Source of the DNA: Hydractinia symbiolongicarpus
Taxonomy: Eukaryota; Cnidaria; Hydrozoa; Anthoathecata; Hydractiniidae
Assembly: GCF_029227915.1 (NCBI RefSeq)
Contig: NC_079878.1
Coordinates: 20,981,501 to 21,045,500 of the forward strand
Length of the DNA: 64,000 bases
Direction: 5' to 3'
A program made the translations under genes and the position numbers. The notes beneath the pieces are model-generated. The model made no database searches. It was given only the letters and a program-made list of their open reading frames with translations, and was not told the origin of the DNA. This document shows, piece by piece, positions 49,398-60,985 of this stretch (position 1 is its first letter; the number at the start of each line of letters is the position of its first letter).

Positions 49398-50523
49398 CAC
49401 TATGTAAGCTCAAACTTTCAATAGCATTTTCCTTTTTCTTTAAAATTTTTAGACATGTCTGGTAAATCATCTAATGAAAAGGTGTGTGGAAATTCTAAAT
49501 GTTTTTCTTTTAACAGTGTTAGATGCAGCAGAGGTTGCTACTCAAAAATCTTACAAAAAAACAAAAACCTATTGTTAGAAATATGAATGACCAAAGGAAC
49601 TTTGCAGACCCTGAAATTTTTTTATTATTATTAAATATTTATATACATACTTAACTGGCATTTCTGCTTTTCATATATACTTGTTAAGGTCCAAATTTTT
49701 AGGAAATATTGAAGACAATTTATATGCATAAAACATTAAGTAAATAGTGAAGCTGTTTGGACAGCTAAAAAGGGTTACTCTGCCACTTTAATTTGTCGAT
49801 TAACATTGAAGACATGCGTTTTTCGGTGACTTCGAAGAAAAATGAAAACATCAACCTTGCCTGTTGTTTACTTACTTACCTGTTACAGACAGACTCACAG
49901 TCTTTGTATTATTATATAGATAGACTAGACAATAAGGGTTTAAAATTTTTGCTAACATTAGCAAAAGCATTGTTTATTTTCAAATTTCGGGGTTGTGTTT
50001 TTCTTCGTATTTTCATATTTTTTGTGTATTTATTTTAGCTTGAACCTTGTTTGATGCAAAAAGTTCCATACATTTCTATCAGGATTTTTTGTCATCCCGC
50101 GAAAACTTAGCACTTGTGTCCCTTCAATGAACGGTTACCAATATTTATTTTTAAAGGTTATTTGATCACGTCATCAAACCCTCTGTTCCGTAGCAGCGTA
50201 TTGACCAAGCTTTAGAAAATTGTCTTATTTTAATCCCAGATGGTACCTAGTTACCCAGGCTGGAGATGAAGTCAGTTATTTCCACCCAAAATATTTAGCC
50301 TTACACTTTAAAGATCTCTGGTGGTTACTTAAAAATACTACTAGTTACTCTTGGCTCCTACTTTTAATATCCTTTTTATAACAGAGTAATAAGAAAATAA
50401 CATCTTTGATAATTTATCTGAAGAAGTACAAGTAATTGCTCAGGACTCAACAACAATATTTTAAGATAAAAAAAATGCTTTTATTATATATCTGCATAAT
50501 TTTTTTAATTCAAAAGTTTTTAG
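49398..50523. other. Spacer before BAHD1
   Basis: AT-rich, with decayed repeat-2-like wording at 49790-49920 (CAGACAGACTCACAG, ATTATATAGAT) and 50220-50340. A splice acceptor, TTTTTAG, ends at 50523, 22 nt before the BAHD1 start. No upstream exon was recognised. Confidence 0.4.
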
Positions 50524-50545
50524 GTTGGCTGTAGTACAAATAATC

Positions 50546-53500
50546 ATGTCTGCTCGTATTTTGAGAACAAGAAGTGGAAGAGAACTCAGAAGATTGGAGC
50601 CAGTACCTAAAAAATTAAAAACATTAGCAAATAACAAGGTCAGTGTTGAAAAAAATGAAGAGAAGAAAGACCAAAATAAAATAGTAGAAACTGATATTAA
50701 CCTTAATTCAACACCAGATATTAAAGAAGAAGTTCCAAATGCAAAACGTAAGAGGGGAAGGCCTCGAAACCCTGATTCAGCAAATAATAAGGTACCAAAA
50801 ACAGATGTTGTAGACAATGTTAAGAAAAAGAAAGTTGAAAAAGTTGAGGAAAATAACCAACAAGAAGATAAAGCAGAGCCATCAAGGCGAAAACCTCGGA
50901 TTGCTAGTTTGAACGCAATGGCGAAAGTTAACGCTGTCTTAGATAATTACAGACCGCAATCAAAAAAAGATATTCTTGCTGTGATACAAGAGATAGACAA
51001 GAAGTGCGATGAAGAAAATCAAAAGCTGCAATTTGAGCAAATCTTGGAGGAAAAAATAGAGGAAGATGTATTTGAAGAAATTCAAGAAGACAAGAAAAAA
51101 GAAGAAGTTGTAATTGAAAAAAATGATAAAAGTGATAAAAATGGAGAAGAAATAACTCGAGAAAGTGATGACATTTGTGAACAGATTAAATTGGCTATCA
51201 TGGAAGACAAAGAGATACAAACGGAAGTCATTCATAAATCTGTGCAAACCGACATGACTAACTTTCGATCAAATAACACCACGTTGTGTACTTGTCAGAA
51301 AAAAACAAATGGTGAAATACTTTCATATTATTCCCCACAACTTTCTTACAAAGAATATCTTAGAGACCCTATACATATTAAAAGTTCTGTGCTTGCTCGT
51401 GCACAAACTCATTCAATTGCGGTTCCTGTGCTTAAGCGACATATATTATGGAACAAGAGTAATGATTTTATAGAACATGTAGACATGACAAGCAATATAA
51501 CTTGCCTGGTGGACAGTTGCATTGGCAATACATTAATGAAAAACACTTTACCTTGTTCCAAACTAATGTATATTGCATCGTACAAAGAAAAAAGCACAGA
51601 AGATCAAGAATTAAACGATTTCAAAAATGTTAGTCATAAGAAAAATAGCAAAAAACAAACAGGTCTGCTTGTGCCTTCATTAAACTATGCACCCATTTCA
51701 GTACCCAACTCTGCGTATCATGGTGGTAAAAGTCAACACGACAGCAGCGTGTCAGGGAATGTGTATAAGAAACAAAAAGTAAAACCTTTTGAAAAATCTA
51801 AGGTATGTCTCCTGCTTTTTTAAAAAAGGCGTTCGTTTAAATGTTTTCTCTAATTTTTATTGTAAATGTTTAAATATATTTTTTACCATCATCAGAAATG
51901 CAATGGTTGGCAGTTTGAAGGAGAACCAATTGAAGTCATTTCAAAACCAGTAAGTGATCTCTAATTTTGTGGTCTTGACTTCTACTTTTCAGAAGAATTG
52001 TAATTTTTGGGCGTAAAACCCAATTTTAGCTGAAAGGTAATTCCTTCAAGAAACTAATCATAGCAAGCTAAATAAAACTGAATGCATAAATCGAATTGAA
52101 TTTAGGAAGTTTGTGTTGGACATGCAAATTTGAGAGGAATCGATATCTCTTATTTGTAATTTGTAAACTTGATTAACTTTTTTTTACCACTATAGCTAGG
52201 ATTTCTAGATTTCAGGGGCTAAAATCCAGAAAACTTTGATTAATCAACCCCTTTTTTTTCATACACCTATTATTATCCCTCCCCCCCTTCTCCCTTCAGC
52301 CCATGTCTTTCTTAAATACCCCTTCTAAGTCCGTATCTTTTTCTGTGAAGAAAATGAACTTCCTGGTGTTTGGTGGAATTATTACTGGTAAAAATTACAT
52401 ATACGTTGGTATTATTGTTTTTTTCCAATTGTAGGGTAGTGGTGTGCGAAAGCTGTACCAAGGTGTGTCAAGGAACAACAACAGCATACAACTTCATGAT
52501 GCTGTTATTTTAAAGTCAGGATTGGGAAAAACTGATGCTGATTTTGTTGCAAGGATAGCTTCATTTTGGGAAGATTCAGAAGGTAAGTTCGCATTCAGCC
52601 TGCTTTTTTATATCTTTCTACCCTTCACCAAGCCTATCAATATGAAAATAAAACCCGAGCAATAAATCGCTTGCCCAAGATTACAACACTTTAGACTGGC
52701 GAGCAGCCTGAATAAATAGAATAAGTTTTTAAACGCGTATTTTATTACAAAATTTTTCTATCTATTTTATCTTATCTTTTTTTATATATATTCTAGTTAT
52801 TTTTTACAGCAAATAATAGAAAGATAACATTGATTTCCATGTAAGATGAATTTATATTGCTTAGCCAGACAAACTCTTCGTGGCACTTAATGGCTCAGCG
52901 AGTATCTCATTTCTTAGAATTGGGCGAGTCTTTGTGTGGGAGCGAGAGCAATCGCTCTCCCCTTATTGATAGGTCTGCTTTACTCTACGTTCAGTTAGTT
53001 ATTTACGTTTTGGGGTGCATTTTTATAAGGTCAATATCCATTAAATTCGTCATGGCTGCAGCTTTTAAAGTTTTTGACTTCCTATATGTTTTAAACGCAT
53101 ACTTTTCTTTACATTTCGCAAAACAAAAAAGGCGTGTGGTAGTGTGAAAAAACATATAAATGTTGTGATATTTTTTTGCTTAGGTCAGCATGCAGGTGAA
53201 ATGATGATGTCTGTACTGTGGTATTACAAACCGGAACAGACCAACAGTAAGCTAAATGAGGTGAAAGGAGAACAAGTAAGCTTCTCTTAGAAATATTATC
53301 TATTTTTACAATATTGTGGTCAAGAGAAACTTCGAAGTTTGCTTTTTTTATCGAAACATACCTTTTGAATTTAGTTATTTGCTATCAAAGTGAGCAGCCT
53401 AAGATTGATTTTTCAAACGACTTGTGCACCGACTGATGTCAACACGGGGCTATAATAATGCTTATTATTTTCTATTAGAGAGAAGTATTTGCGTCACGTC

Positions 53501-53835
53501 ACAAGGACGACAATAGTGTCGCTTGTATCATTGACAAATGTTACGTCGTCTCTTTCCCACAATACTGTCGGTAAGAAGTCCTCTTTGCTTGTTATAGATT
53601 CTATTGTTACCACGCTCTTCACAGAAAGTGACGTTTTGATTTCCTTCTCTTTCCCAGGTTTCGCGCACAACAACTTATCTGTCACGAAAAAAGAAAACGA
53701 AAGCAAATCGTTGTCACGGAAACTAAAAACAACAGATCTCGTTTCATACCAAGTCCTGACGTTGGACTTCCCATTGTTTATTTCTGCAGATATGGTTACG
53801 ATCACCGAAGTGGAAAAACAGTAAAAAATTATTAA
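50546..53835 (+). CDS. BAHD1: BAHD1, BAH-domain heterochromatin protein
   Basis: Six exons join in phase: 50546-51802, 51896-51949, 52435-52582, 53184-53275, 53479-53570, 53658-53835, giving 606 residues (human 780). The long first exon encodes a Lys/Glu-rich disordered region with an AT-hook-like [10 protein letters not shown] (about residues 67-76). The C-terminal BAH domain (about 440-606) carries the family landmarks: [30 protein letters not shown]-type core ([10 protein letters not shown]), [43 protein letters not shown] and a final [13 protein letters not shown]. Human BAHD1 has MMSLFWYYRPEHT and [20 protein letters not shown], so orthology is strong. The family reads H3K27me3 and recruits silencing partners in the nucleus. 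The start is the ATG 22 nt after an acceptor. A polyadenylation signal AATAAA lies at about 54004. MITE-1 copy C sits in its third intron. Confidence 0.93.
52629..52977 (+). mobile_element. MITE-1 copy C
   Basis: Left end CAAGCCTATCAATATG (one change from the CAGGCC of copy B), right end CTTATTGATAGGTCTG. The interior follows copy B closely: GAATAAATAGAATAAGTTT, then ATTGATTTCCATGTAAGATG. It lies in the BAHD1 intron between exons 52435-52582 and 53184-53275. No clear target-site duplication was seen. Confidence 0.85.
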
Positions 53836-53898
53836 ATTGGGATGCTGTTTATTATTAGGTGCTATAATTATTTTATACCAATTTGCTTGTTCCCTGGG

Positions 53899-53937
53899 AA
53901 CATCCAAGAGTACTGGGACCCAGTACTCTTGGATGTT
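53899..53937 (+). repeat. Near-perfect 19-bp inverted repeat in the BAHD1 3' UTR
   Basis: AACATCCAAGAGTACTGGG (53899-53917), a single A, then the exact reverse complement (53919-53937), followed by TTTTT. As RNA this is an 18-bp perfect stem with a 3-nt loop. It begins 63 nt after the BAHD1 stop and lies before the AATAAA, so it should be in the mature mRNA. Confidence 0.9.
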
Positions 53938-54369
53938 TTTATGGACTGTGTGTAGCGCTGTTATTAGACGCAAAAAGATTTTCATTGCCCTGAAACTTTT
54001 TCGAATAAAACTAGCACAGGTTATATTAAAAATACATTACTTTGAGATAAATAGTTGTCGAAGAATATTTTGTGTCTGTTCTGTGTAAAATTTCCATATT
54101 TATTGTAAACTTTCTTCAAATTTTGTGAAAAACCATAAATTTGCGTAAACAATGGGTTGGGTATTTTGTGCAAAACAACGAAATTTTGGAAGAAAATGTC
54201 TTTCTTTTCTATTTTGTTCATGTCGTGAAATTTTAAAAATATGTTGTTGTTTTTTTCTTATAATTATTTCTGCGTTGATCTGTATAATTAAGTGTCGTTC
54301 AGATATACTTAGGTACTTTTATGAAAATTTTTGAAACCACCAGTTCATACTCTTATAATCTTTTGTATG

Positions 54370-54510
54370 GTATTTGCCGTCGTCGTCGTCGTTGTGGTTG
54401 TCATTTTTGTCGTCATCGTTGTTTCGGATGTTTTTTGTCGTCATCTTTTTTATTTTGTCGTTGTTATTATCGTTGTCATAGTTGCTGTCGTCATCGTTAC
54501 TATGTTGTTT
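54370..54510. repeat. Imperfect GTC/GTT trinucleotide tract
   Basis: Runs of GTCGTCGTCGTC and GTTGTNGTC with interruptions over about 140 bp. The long overlapping open frames here, rich in Val or Cys/Arg/His, result from the repeat. Confidence 0.85.
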
Positions 54511-55134
54511 TTTTCGTCTCCGTATATATGTGTTGGCACAAATATGGATAAATATTTATTTCTAGGGTTTGATAATAACAAAGTATAAAAAATGTAATTA
54601 TATGCATACACGTCGTTTGAAACTACTTTCTTACGTTATAAGATACAACTCTAAAAAAGGGGTATTATGATTTTTCGTGCTTTGTTGACACCAGAATTGT
54701 GAATTTCAAGAATTCTTACGAGTTTTTAAGAAAAAACTTAAAAAGAATTGTTCAGGATTTGGCATTTCATAAATCATTGAGGTGCTTTAGCACACTCAAT
54801 GACAGTCAAAAATGAAATTCATAGCAAATGATATCCAAGTGTTTTTTTTATTCACACTAGTCTTCAAGTGCATAAGATTTTTATTCCATTATTGTCTGTA
54901 TTTTCTGGTTATTAACTTTTTTAAATTAACTTTTTCTTGTATAGTTTAGCATTTGTAGTAAGGTAGTAAAAGCTTGGCGCAGATTTAATTCGCGAATAAA
55001 CGATATATCGGGCTTCGTTTTTACAGGTCTTAGGAATAATGCCGGGTCTTGTAAATAATACCATCCCCTCTACGATATCACTTTTTTCAGCAAAAATTAT
55101 TCCTGTCTTGCATAGCTTATATATAAATAAACAA

Positions 55135-57867
55135 ATGTTGAAATTTTATTTCTTTGGCTATTATGAAAACTCTCCAGAACAACAAGAAGATGTTAAAGAT
55201 TTAACAGAAGATCATTTGCGAAAAATAAACTCGATTGTTCAACCTACGCTATGTATGTTTCAACACTGTCTCACTGAAACAGATCATGTGGAAATATTGA
55301 AGAATCAAGTATATTACACTTCTAGCTGCAAGTTATATAAAAGCTTAACACGTGTTAGAAACAATACAGTTATCGAGACAAAACAGAATGGTTGGGACAC
55401 GAGCGAACTTCAACTCCATGGAAATCAGATCGAAAGGATAATATCTGGTCCTGGTAGTATATGTGTTTTATCACGTGATGATGAGGGCACACAAAAGGTA
55501 TCGATTGAAAGTAATGGGTTGCTTAAAGAAGTAGATTTTAAAGGAAAAATATTGGAAGATATTTCGTTGGGTAAAAGAATTAACCTCGTGCGTACACAAG
55601 AAAAAGAGGTCTATCATTTTGCGGATATCCTGGAGTAAGAACGTTCTGTTGTTTTTTGATAATACTTTTTATGAGTCACTCTTTTATTTAACCAACCCCG
55701 TTTCTTATCCCCACGTACAAAATTTTGATTTCATCTTCAAAGTTGCGAAGCGTAATATTGAAATTTGGCGAAGTACCGCTTGCTATCTTCAATGTTGCTT
55801 AACTAACCGAATCAATTGATTAAATTTTTCAATTTATAGCCTGGCCAGTTGCTTAGGTTCCGATCCAAGTCTCCACTTCGCCCCTTTGCAACTTGGTTGC
55901 TTATACAGAATGCTTATTTTTGAGGTTTTTGAGAATTTTTGATCTTTTATATATATATTTATAGCTTAGTTATAAACATTTTTAGCACTTGTTTGATTAC
56001 CCGATGAACATATTTACCTCGCTTATTCAAATTATTTAATCAACTTATTTCGCTATTTTGTATAACTTTGTTTTAGAACATTTCAACCGACTCTGTCGTT
56101 ACTTCATTTCCCGACACCTCGTCAAGTAACGGCGGTGAGTTGCGGTAAAGAACACGGCGTTGTGTTGACATCGAATAACTTTGTGTGGACAGTCGGCAAT
56201 GGCAGCCGCGGCCAGTTAGGATTGGGAAGTGCCACTAAAATGGACTCTTTGGAATGCGTTGAAGCTCTTCATCCTGTGAAAATTATTTCCGTATCTGCCG
56301 GGGGGTGGCATACCATCGTTCTTTCAGGTAAATGTTCATCAATTTTGTGCTATATCAACCCCCTAATATTGTATAAATCGAAACTCTCGTGCTAAACTTC
56401 AGGGTATCCACTCTATCTGGAATGTCAGAAAATTTCTAATTGTAAAGTGTACCGATATCGGTAAATTATGGTATGTGAGTAAAGTGTTTAGGTTAAAATT
56501 TTTAACCAGTACAATTTTTATTTCTCAAAAATTGACAAGAATTGAATTCCAGACCTTTTTCTAAAAAATTAAAATTCTTTTTTTTTGTTTTTTTTTTTGT
56601 TTTTGGGTAGTTAAAGAGATCCATCCGGAGCTGGAACTAGATGGAAAAAAAGAGGAGAAAAAAAGAAATGTCAAAAAATAAAGAGTAAATGTTAAGCAAA
56701 CGCCCTGTAACCTTGGGCGGAGGAAATTTAGCCAGAAGGTATTGTGTCAAAATGCGGTAAAATAAATCTACGCGAAATTATTAAAGCAAAATCCATCCAT
56801 TTTATATAAACATAAAAAACAACAAGTTTATTTTAACCAATTGTTGTATTTTTATTTTCAATACAATAGACCTTTCCCGAATTTTCAAATTATGCCAAAC
56901 TCAATTAAAGAGGTCAACACTAAAAATGATTCTTATTCCTAACTTCCTTAGTAAAAGGTAGAATAAATTACTTAATTTCGTAAATATTTCTTTTCGTTGA
57001 GTGCCTCAATTTCGAGCTGAAAGTTACAGTCAAACCCTTTATATAGCCGAGCTTTGCAAGAATAGCCTCGTTTTCAAAATAATTATTTTCTTCAAATCTA
57101 AATAAAATCCAACCAGAACATTGCTCTAAAAACTTCATTTTTGTCATTAATCTTCAATCTGAATATCCTTATTTGAAGAGCACAGAACCATAACAAATTT
57201 TCGGATGACGTCTTAATTATCATAATTTATGAAATTCGGGAAAGGTGTATTTCATACTGTATTAAATTCTCTTGATAATAGAATTTTTTGAAAAAATGTT
57301 GTCAAAGGTTTATTTCGCGAGTTGTGCTAATTCCCATCGCAAAAAATGAAACTCTGGTTAGATTTCGGCAATGCAGTTAAAAAAGAGATCCGTTTTTACT
57401 CCATCTGTTTTTCTATGTACACTTTTATTGTATCTATCGTATCTATTGAGTTTACTCTAGCCTGCGGGTGCAATGACTTTATTTCAGAAAGTGGAGATAT
57501 GTACGGATGGGGGTGGAACGAAAGTGGACAAGTGGGCTGTATACGCGAATCATATGACGAAATGGATTGTAGTGAAGAAAACAGAGCCAAACTTGTTTTC
57601 CTTCCGTCTCTAGTTGACACTTCCTTAGATGATTCGTTCACGCTGATAAAAACTGGCTCTAGGCATTCAGCTGCTGTTTCAACATCTGGTCAGTGTTTTA
57701 CATGGGGCTGGAATGGCTATGGTCAGTTAGGCCATGGTGATCAAAGTAATTGCGTTAAACCACGTATGGTATCTTTTTTCGCACATAACAATTTAGAAAT
57801 ACTTGATGTGATTTGTTCGGAGTGGGTTACGTTAGTGAAAACCGTGCATAAAGATAACAAAAGCTAG
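55135..57867 (+). CDS. RCCD1: RCCD1, RCC1-repeat protein, partner of KDM8
   Basis: Three exons join in phase: 55135-55634, 56077-56327, 57488-57867, giving 376 residues, the same length as human RCCD1. The start MLKFYFFGYYEN fits the family's N-terminal GFG..G strand. RCC1 propeller repeats are clear in exons 2 and 3: VSCGKEHGVVLTSNN, GSRGQLGLGS, VSAGGWHTIVLS, GDMYGWGWNESGQVG, CFTWGWNGYGQLGHGDQ and VICSEWVTLVK. Human has GDIYIWGWNESGQL and LYTWGWGKYGQLGHED. Human RCCD1 binds the JmjC enzyme KDM8 and acts in chromatin and chromosome segregation; transfer of that role here is inference. An in-frame ATG exists at 55039, but the acceptor CTTTTTTCAG at 55081-55090 makes 55135 the first ATG of the spliced exon. 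An AATAAA lies near 57983. Confidence 0.9.
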
Positions 57868-60800
57868 CATAGTGTAGTAACTACTTTAAGTTGATTTATT
57901 TCAGCAAAGATAACTTTCGTAAATTTTGCGAATTTTTTTTTCCATATCCACAAAAATTTGCTTGGAAAGATCAATTCGCTCAAATAAATGGTCGCGAAAT
58001 TACTAGAAATATTTTATTTGATTAAAAAAATTCTAAAAGTGAAAAGGGTTTTTTTGTTTTTTCATCTCTTGTTTTAATAAATTCCCATTTTTGCTCTCCA
58101 AAGACTACTTTATCTGTTATGTTATGAAAAGTTCAAAATAATCTGGTCTGTCGTTTCCAGTTATTTGCTAAGTAGATAAAAGTGTGTTGAAACTGAAAGA
58201 TCATAACTTTATAAGATTTGTTACTTTGTAATTTTATGCGAGATGTAATTATTGAGAAATTAAAAATAGTTTTTCGGTTTCTTACTTTGAAAATTCCTGG
58301 AAAATACTGGTAAAAAAACTTGTCCTGAAAATTCCTGGAAAAAAGAAGAAATTTTTCTGGAATTATGTTGAGGATAATTTTTTGCAAATCCAGATACCTT
58401 TTTTAAACCTCAAATTAAATGCTAAAACGTTCCATCAGCATTATTTTTGATTAATCTGCCATAGTAGGATTTTCTCGATGAGGAGTCTCTTTGAGAGACG
58501 AGAGAAGGTTAACGCCCTCCACCATACCTTAGTTTAAAGGAAACGTTGTGGAAGTCCCATCAAATGTCACATAGTGACTGTGTCACTTTCAAAAACGCCC
58601 AGTCCGGTCTGTGAAAGGTTGGTATTAAGAAGAGCATCGGGTTGTTAAACAATTGTTCACAACAGTCAGTTTTTTAAAATGGACTCTTCGAAAAAAGTCT
58701 TTTTAAAAGTCAAAAATACCATTTTTTGTTAAATCTAAGTTTTTGTTTTAATTCTGTCTTTATTGCGTTCAAATTTTGTTAAGATCAGTGAAATGACTTA
58801 AAATGTAGTCCCTATATATAAAACTGATCCTCTAGATAAGGGGAAAAATATTTTCGGGGGTTTGCAGGGGGAAAGCACAGTAGTCAGGAACTTTAAGTCC
58901 ATCATGAAGGAATTTCAAAGATCCATGTGAAGTGGAGTTAGTTTAGCTTGTTTTGACCCTTTCATTCTCAAGAATAGATTGGCTATATTCCAAGAACAAA
59001 AATTGACAATTTTTTTCCTTATTGCTTCGAGGTTACATGTAAGAAAACTACTAATTAAAATCTTATCTAACTTTTTTTTTCAAAGATTACTGATTATATC
59101 TTAGTGTAATTTTTTTTCAAAATGGTGGCGTGATCTTTTATGTTCCTCAACAACAGTTAAAAATACTTCATTACGCTCTGAGAGCATTTTTTTACACTTG
59201 TTCTCCTCTTTGTATTTTCACTTTAAATCACTTCGATATTCATCACATTAATTCCCGTTCATAAGATTTTTTTGACTCCAATGACAAAACTGAAATTATA
59301 AGCAAAAAATCTAATATATTTTCCGAATGAAAAATTGGAAAAGAAGATTCTAAAATTTCAGATTTTGGCCACTGCTTCGGAAATATATGAGGTCAACACG
59401 CACGAAATATTTCCATGCACAAGCCTTCTGCCTCGTTTTGTAATAAAAACAGCTCGATTTGGTGTGTATGGTCTGTTTTGGTGATCATGCATCTCATCTT
59501 GCTTGTGTCTCCAAAGGTTTCATTGGGCTTGTGATTTTTGTAAATATACAGGGTGTCTGAAAAGTCGAAAGTTTGAGGAATTTTAGTTATTGTGCAATTT
59601 TTTTTTCAATATTGAGTTGTTAAATATAAAGTAAAATTTAATTTTCTTCACAATTTCTCTCACAATTTAAAATTTGCAAATTCTATTTTTTTAATTGAAT
59701 TCTGTTAATCGTTCAAGGTATACTCTCTTTAGTTCCCTCATGTCTGCGGAGAATCTGATCAGTTTTAAGATTTTTGGAAGTTGTGGAATTGACCCAGCGT
59801 CCTTTTCTACTTTTGTAAATGACGGACGTCGCATCTTTTCGGATCACACAGAATTCCAAAAGAAAGATATTAGAAGTTCTAAGTTTGTAATTTTTAATGT
59901 AAGAAGTGCAAATGGCACTGTAATTGTTTTTCTTGCACGTTTGATGTTGAAGTACGCGTTTACGTGAGTTCGTTTTTTGGTGAAGAGTGCGTTCTCATTG
60001 GCTGTTGTAAACATACGAGATTGCGAAAAAACTGGACAGCATAGAATGCGATTTCGGTGTATGGATAAAACTTGTTTACTTTGAGAGAAAGATACTTTTT
60101 TCCGCAAAAGTTCAACCCTGTACCGCAGGGCCCCTTTTTGCTTTTTATTTTCAGGGAGAAGCGAATACAAAATAGCGGAAAGTGGTCTGTAGACTAAGGC
60201 TACCTAAATACGCTACTGTTTGACTCTCCTCGGCAAATATTTGGATTTTCAGAGACAAGTTTTTGTTAGCCGTAACAGCATATAAATATGACTTTGTTGG
60301 TGTAAACTTTAGGAAATTCCAAGAATATGACCAGGCAATGCATCTGTTATGAACCATATTCAAATGTTTTAACAGTTATCACTAAGCATTCTAGTTGAAA
60401 AAATGTATTTTTGAAAAAGACAGCAAAGTTTCGGCGATGATCTCACCCTGGGGTCCGTAGATCCCTCTGGTCTCATTTTTTTGCAATTACGCTGTTGTCC
60501 CAGCGAGAATTCCAAAAATGTAAACAAATCGCTCTCCATCGTGGGTATTTTCAAAGTAAACAAATATTCGCCTTGAAAAAACAAACCATTCCTTTTTTTA
60601 ATGCTTTCTTTTAAAAAAGTACTAAACGAACTAAATGTCGAAGTCTAAACAAGAAATTTATCCTCCCATTGTGTATTAAAACTTCTAACTTATCGGAGGG
60701 ACATAATACACTGCGGAATGCTACAATCAAAAGATCACACACAAATTAAATGCGGACTGCCTGCTGAACACTGTTTTGCACTTGTAAGAATATGACTTAG

Positions 60801-60985
60801 CATTTCTATAACAGTATTTATGTTTCTAAAAGACGGCTTAAATACAAACTTGTCACTGCTTAAAACTACGTGAAATGATTAATAATGAAGTTGTTGTCAT
60901 ATCAAGATTTTATTTATTCAATTAACTTTGACATCTGGTGGTGAAACCTAAATCAAGCATTCGTCTGTTTTTATATAATTTTAAA
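57868..60985. other. Spacer between RCCD1 and alpha-catulin
   Basis: About 3.1 kb. RCCD1 3' flank with AATAAA near 57983; a region at 58440-58690 that reads like decayed repeat; and a terminal-repeat-like CAGGGTGTCTGAAAAGTCGA at 59549. Open frames between 59695 and 60584 on both strands have no recognisable domain. The catulin promoter must be at the right end. Confidence 0.4.

Larger units (their letters stand above)
53836..55089. other. BAHD1 3' UTR and spacer to RCCD1
   Basis: About 1.25 kb on the same strand as both genes. It holds the inverted repeat at 53899-53937, AATAAA at about 54004, and an imperfect GTC/GTT trinucleotide tract at 54370-54510. A strong acceptor (CTTTTTTCAG) ends it at 55090. 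Confidence 0.6.

Noticed and set aside
53494-53985. 163-codon open frame on the minus strand
   Set aside because: It is antisense to the last two BAHD1 exons and their 3' UTR, whose sense frame is clearly conserved. No domain is visible.
54321-54588. Two overlapping open frames rich in Val or in Cys/Arg/His
   Set aside because: They are translations of the GTC/GTT tract.
59695-60170. Overlapping plus and minus frames in the RCCD1-catulin spacer
   Set aside because: No recognisable motif, frames on both strands, and a nearby terminal-repeat-like CAGGGTGTCTGAAAAGTC suggest transposon debris. I could not support a gene.
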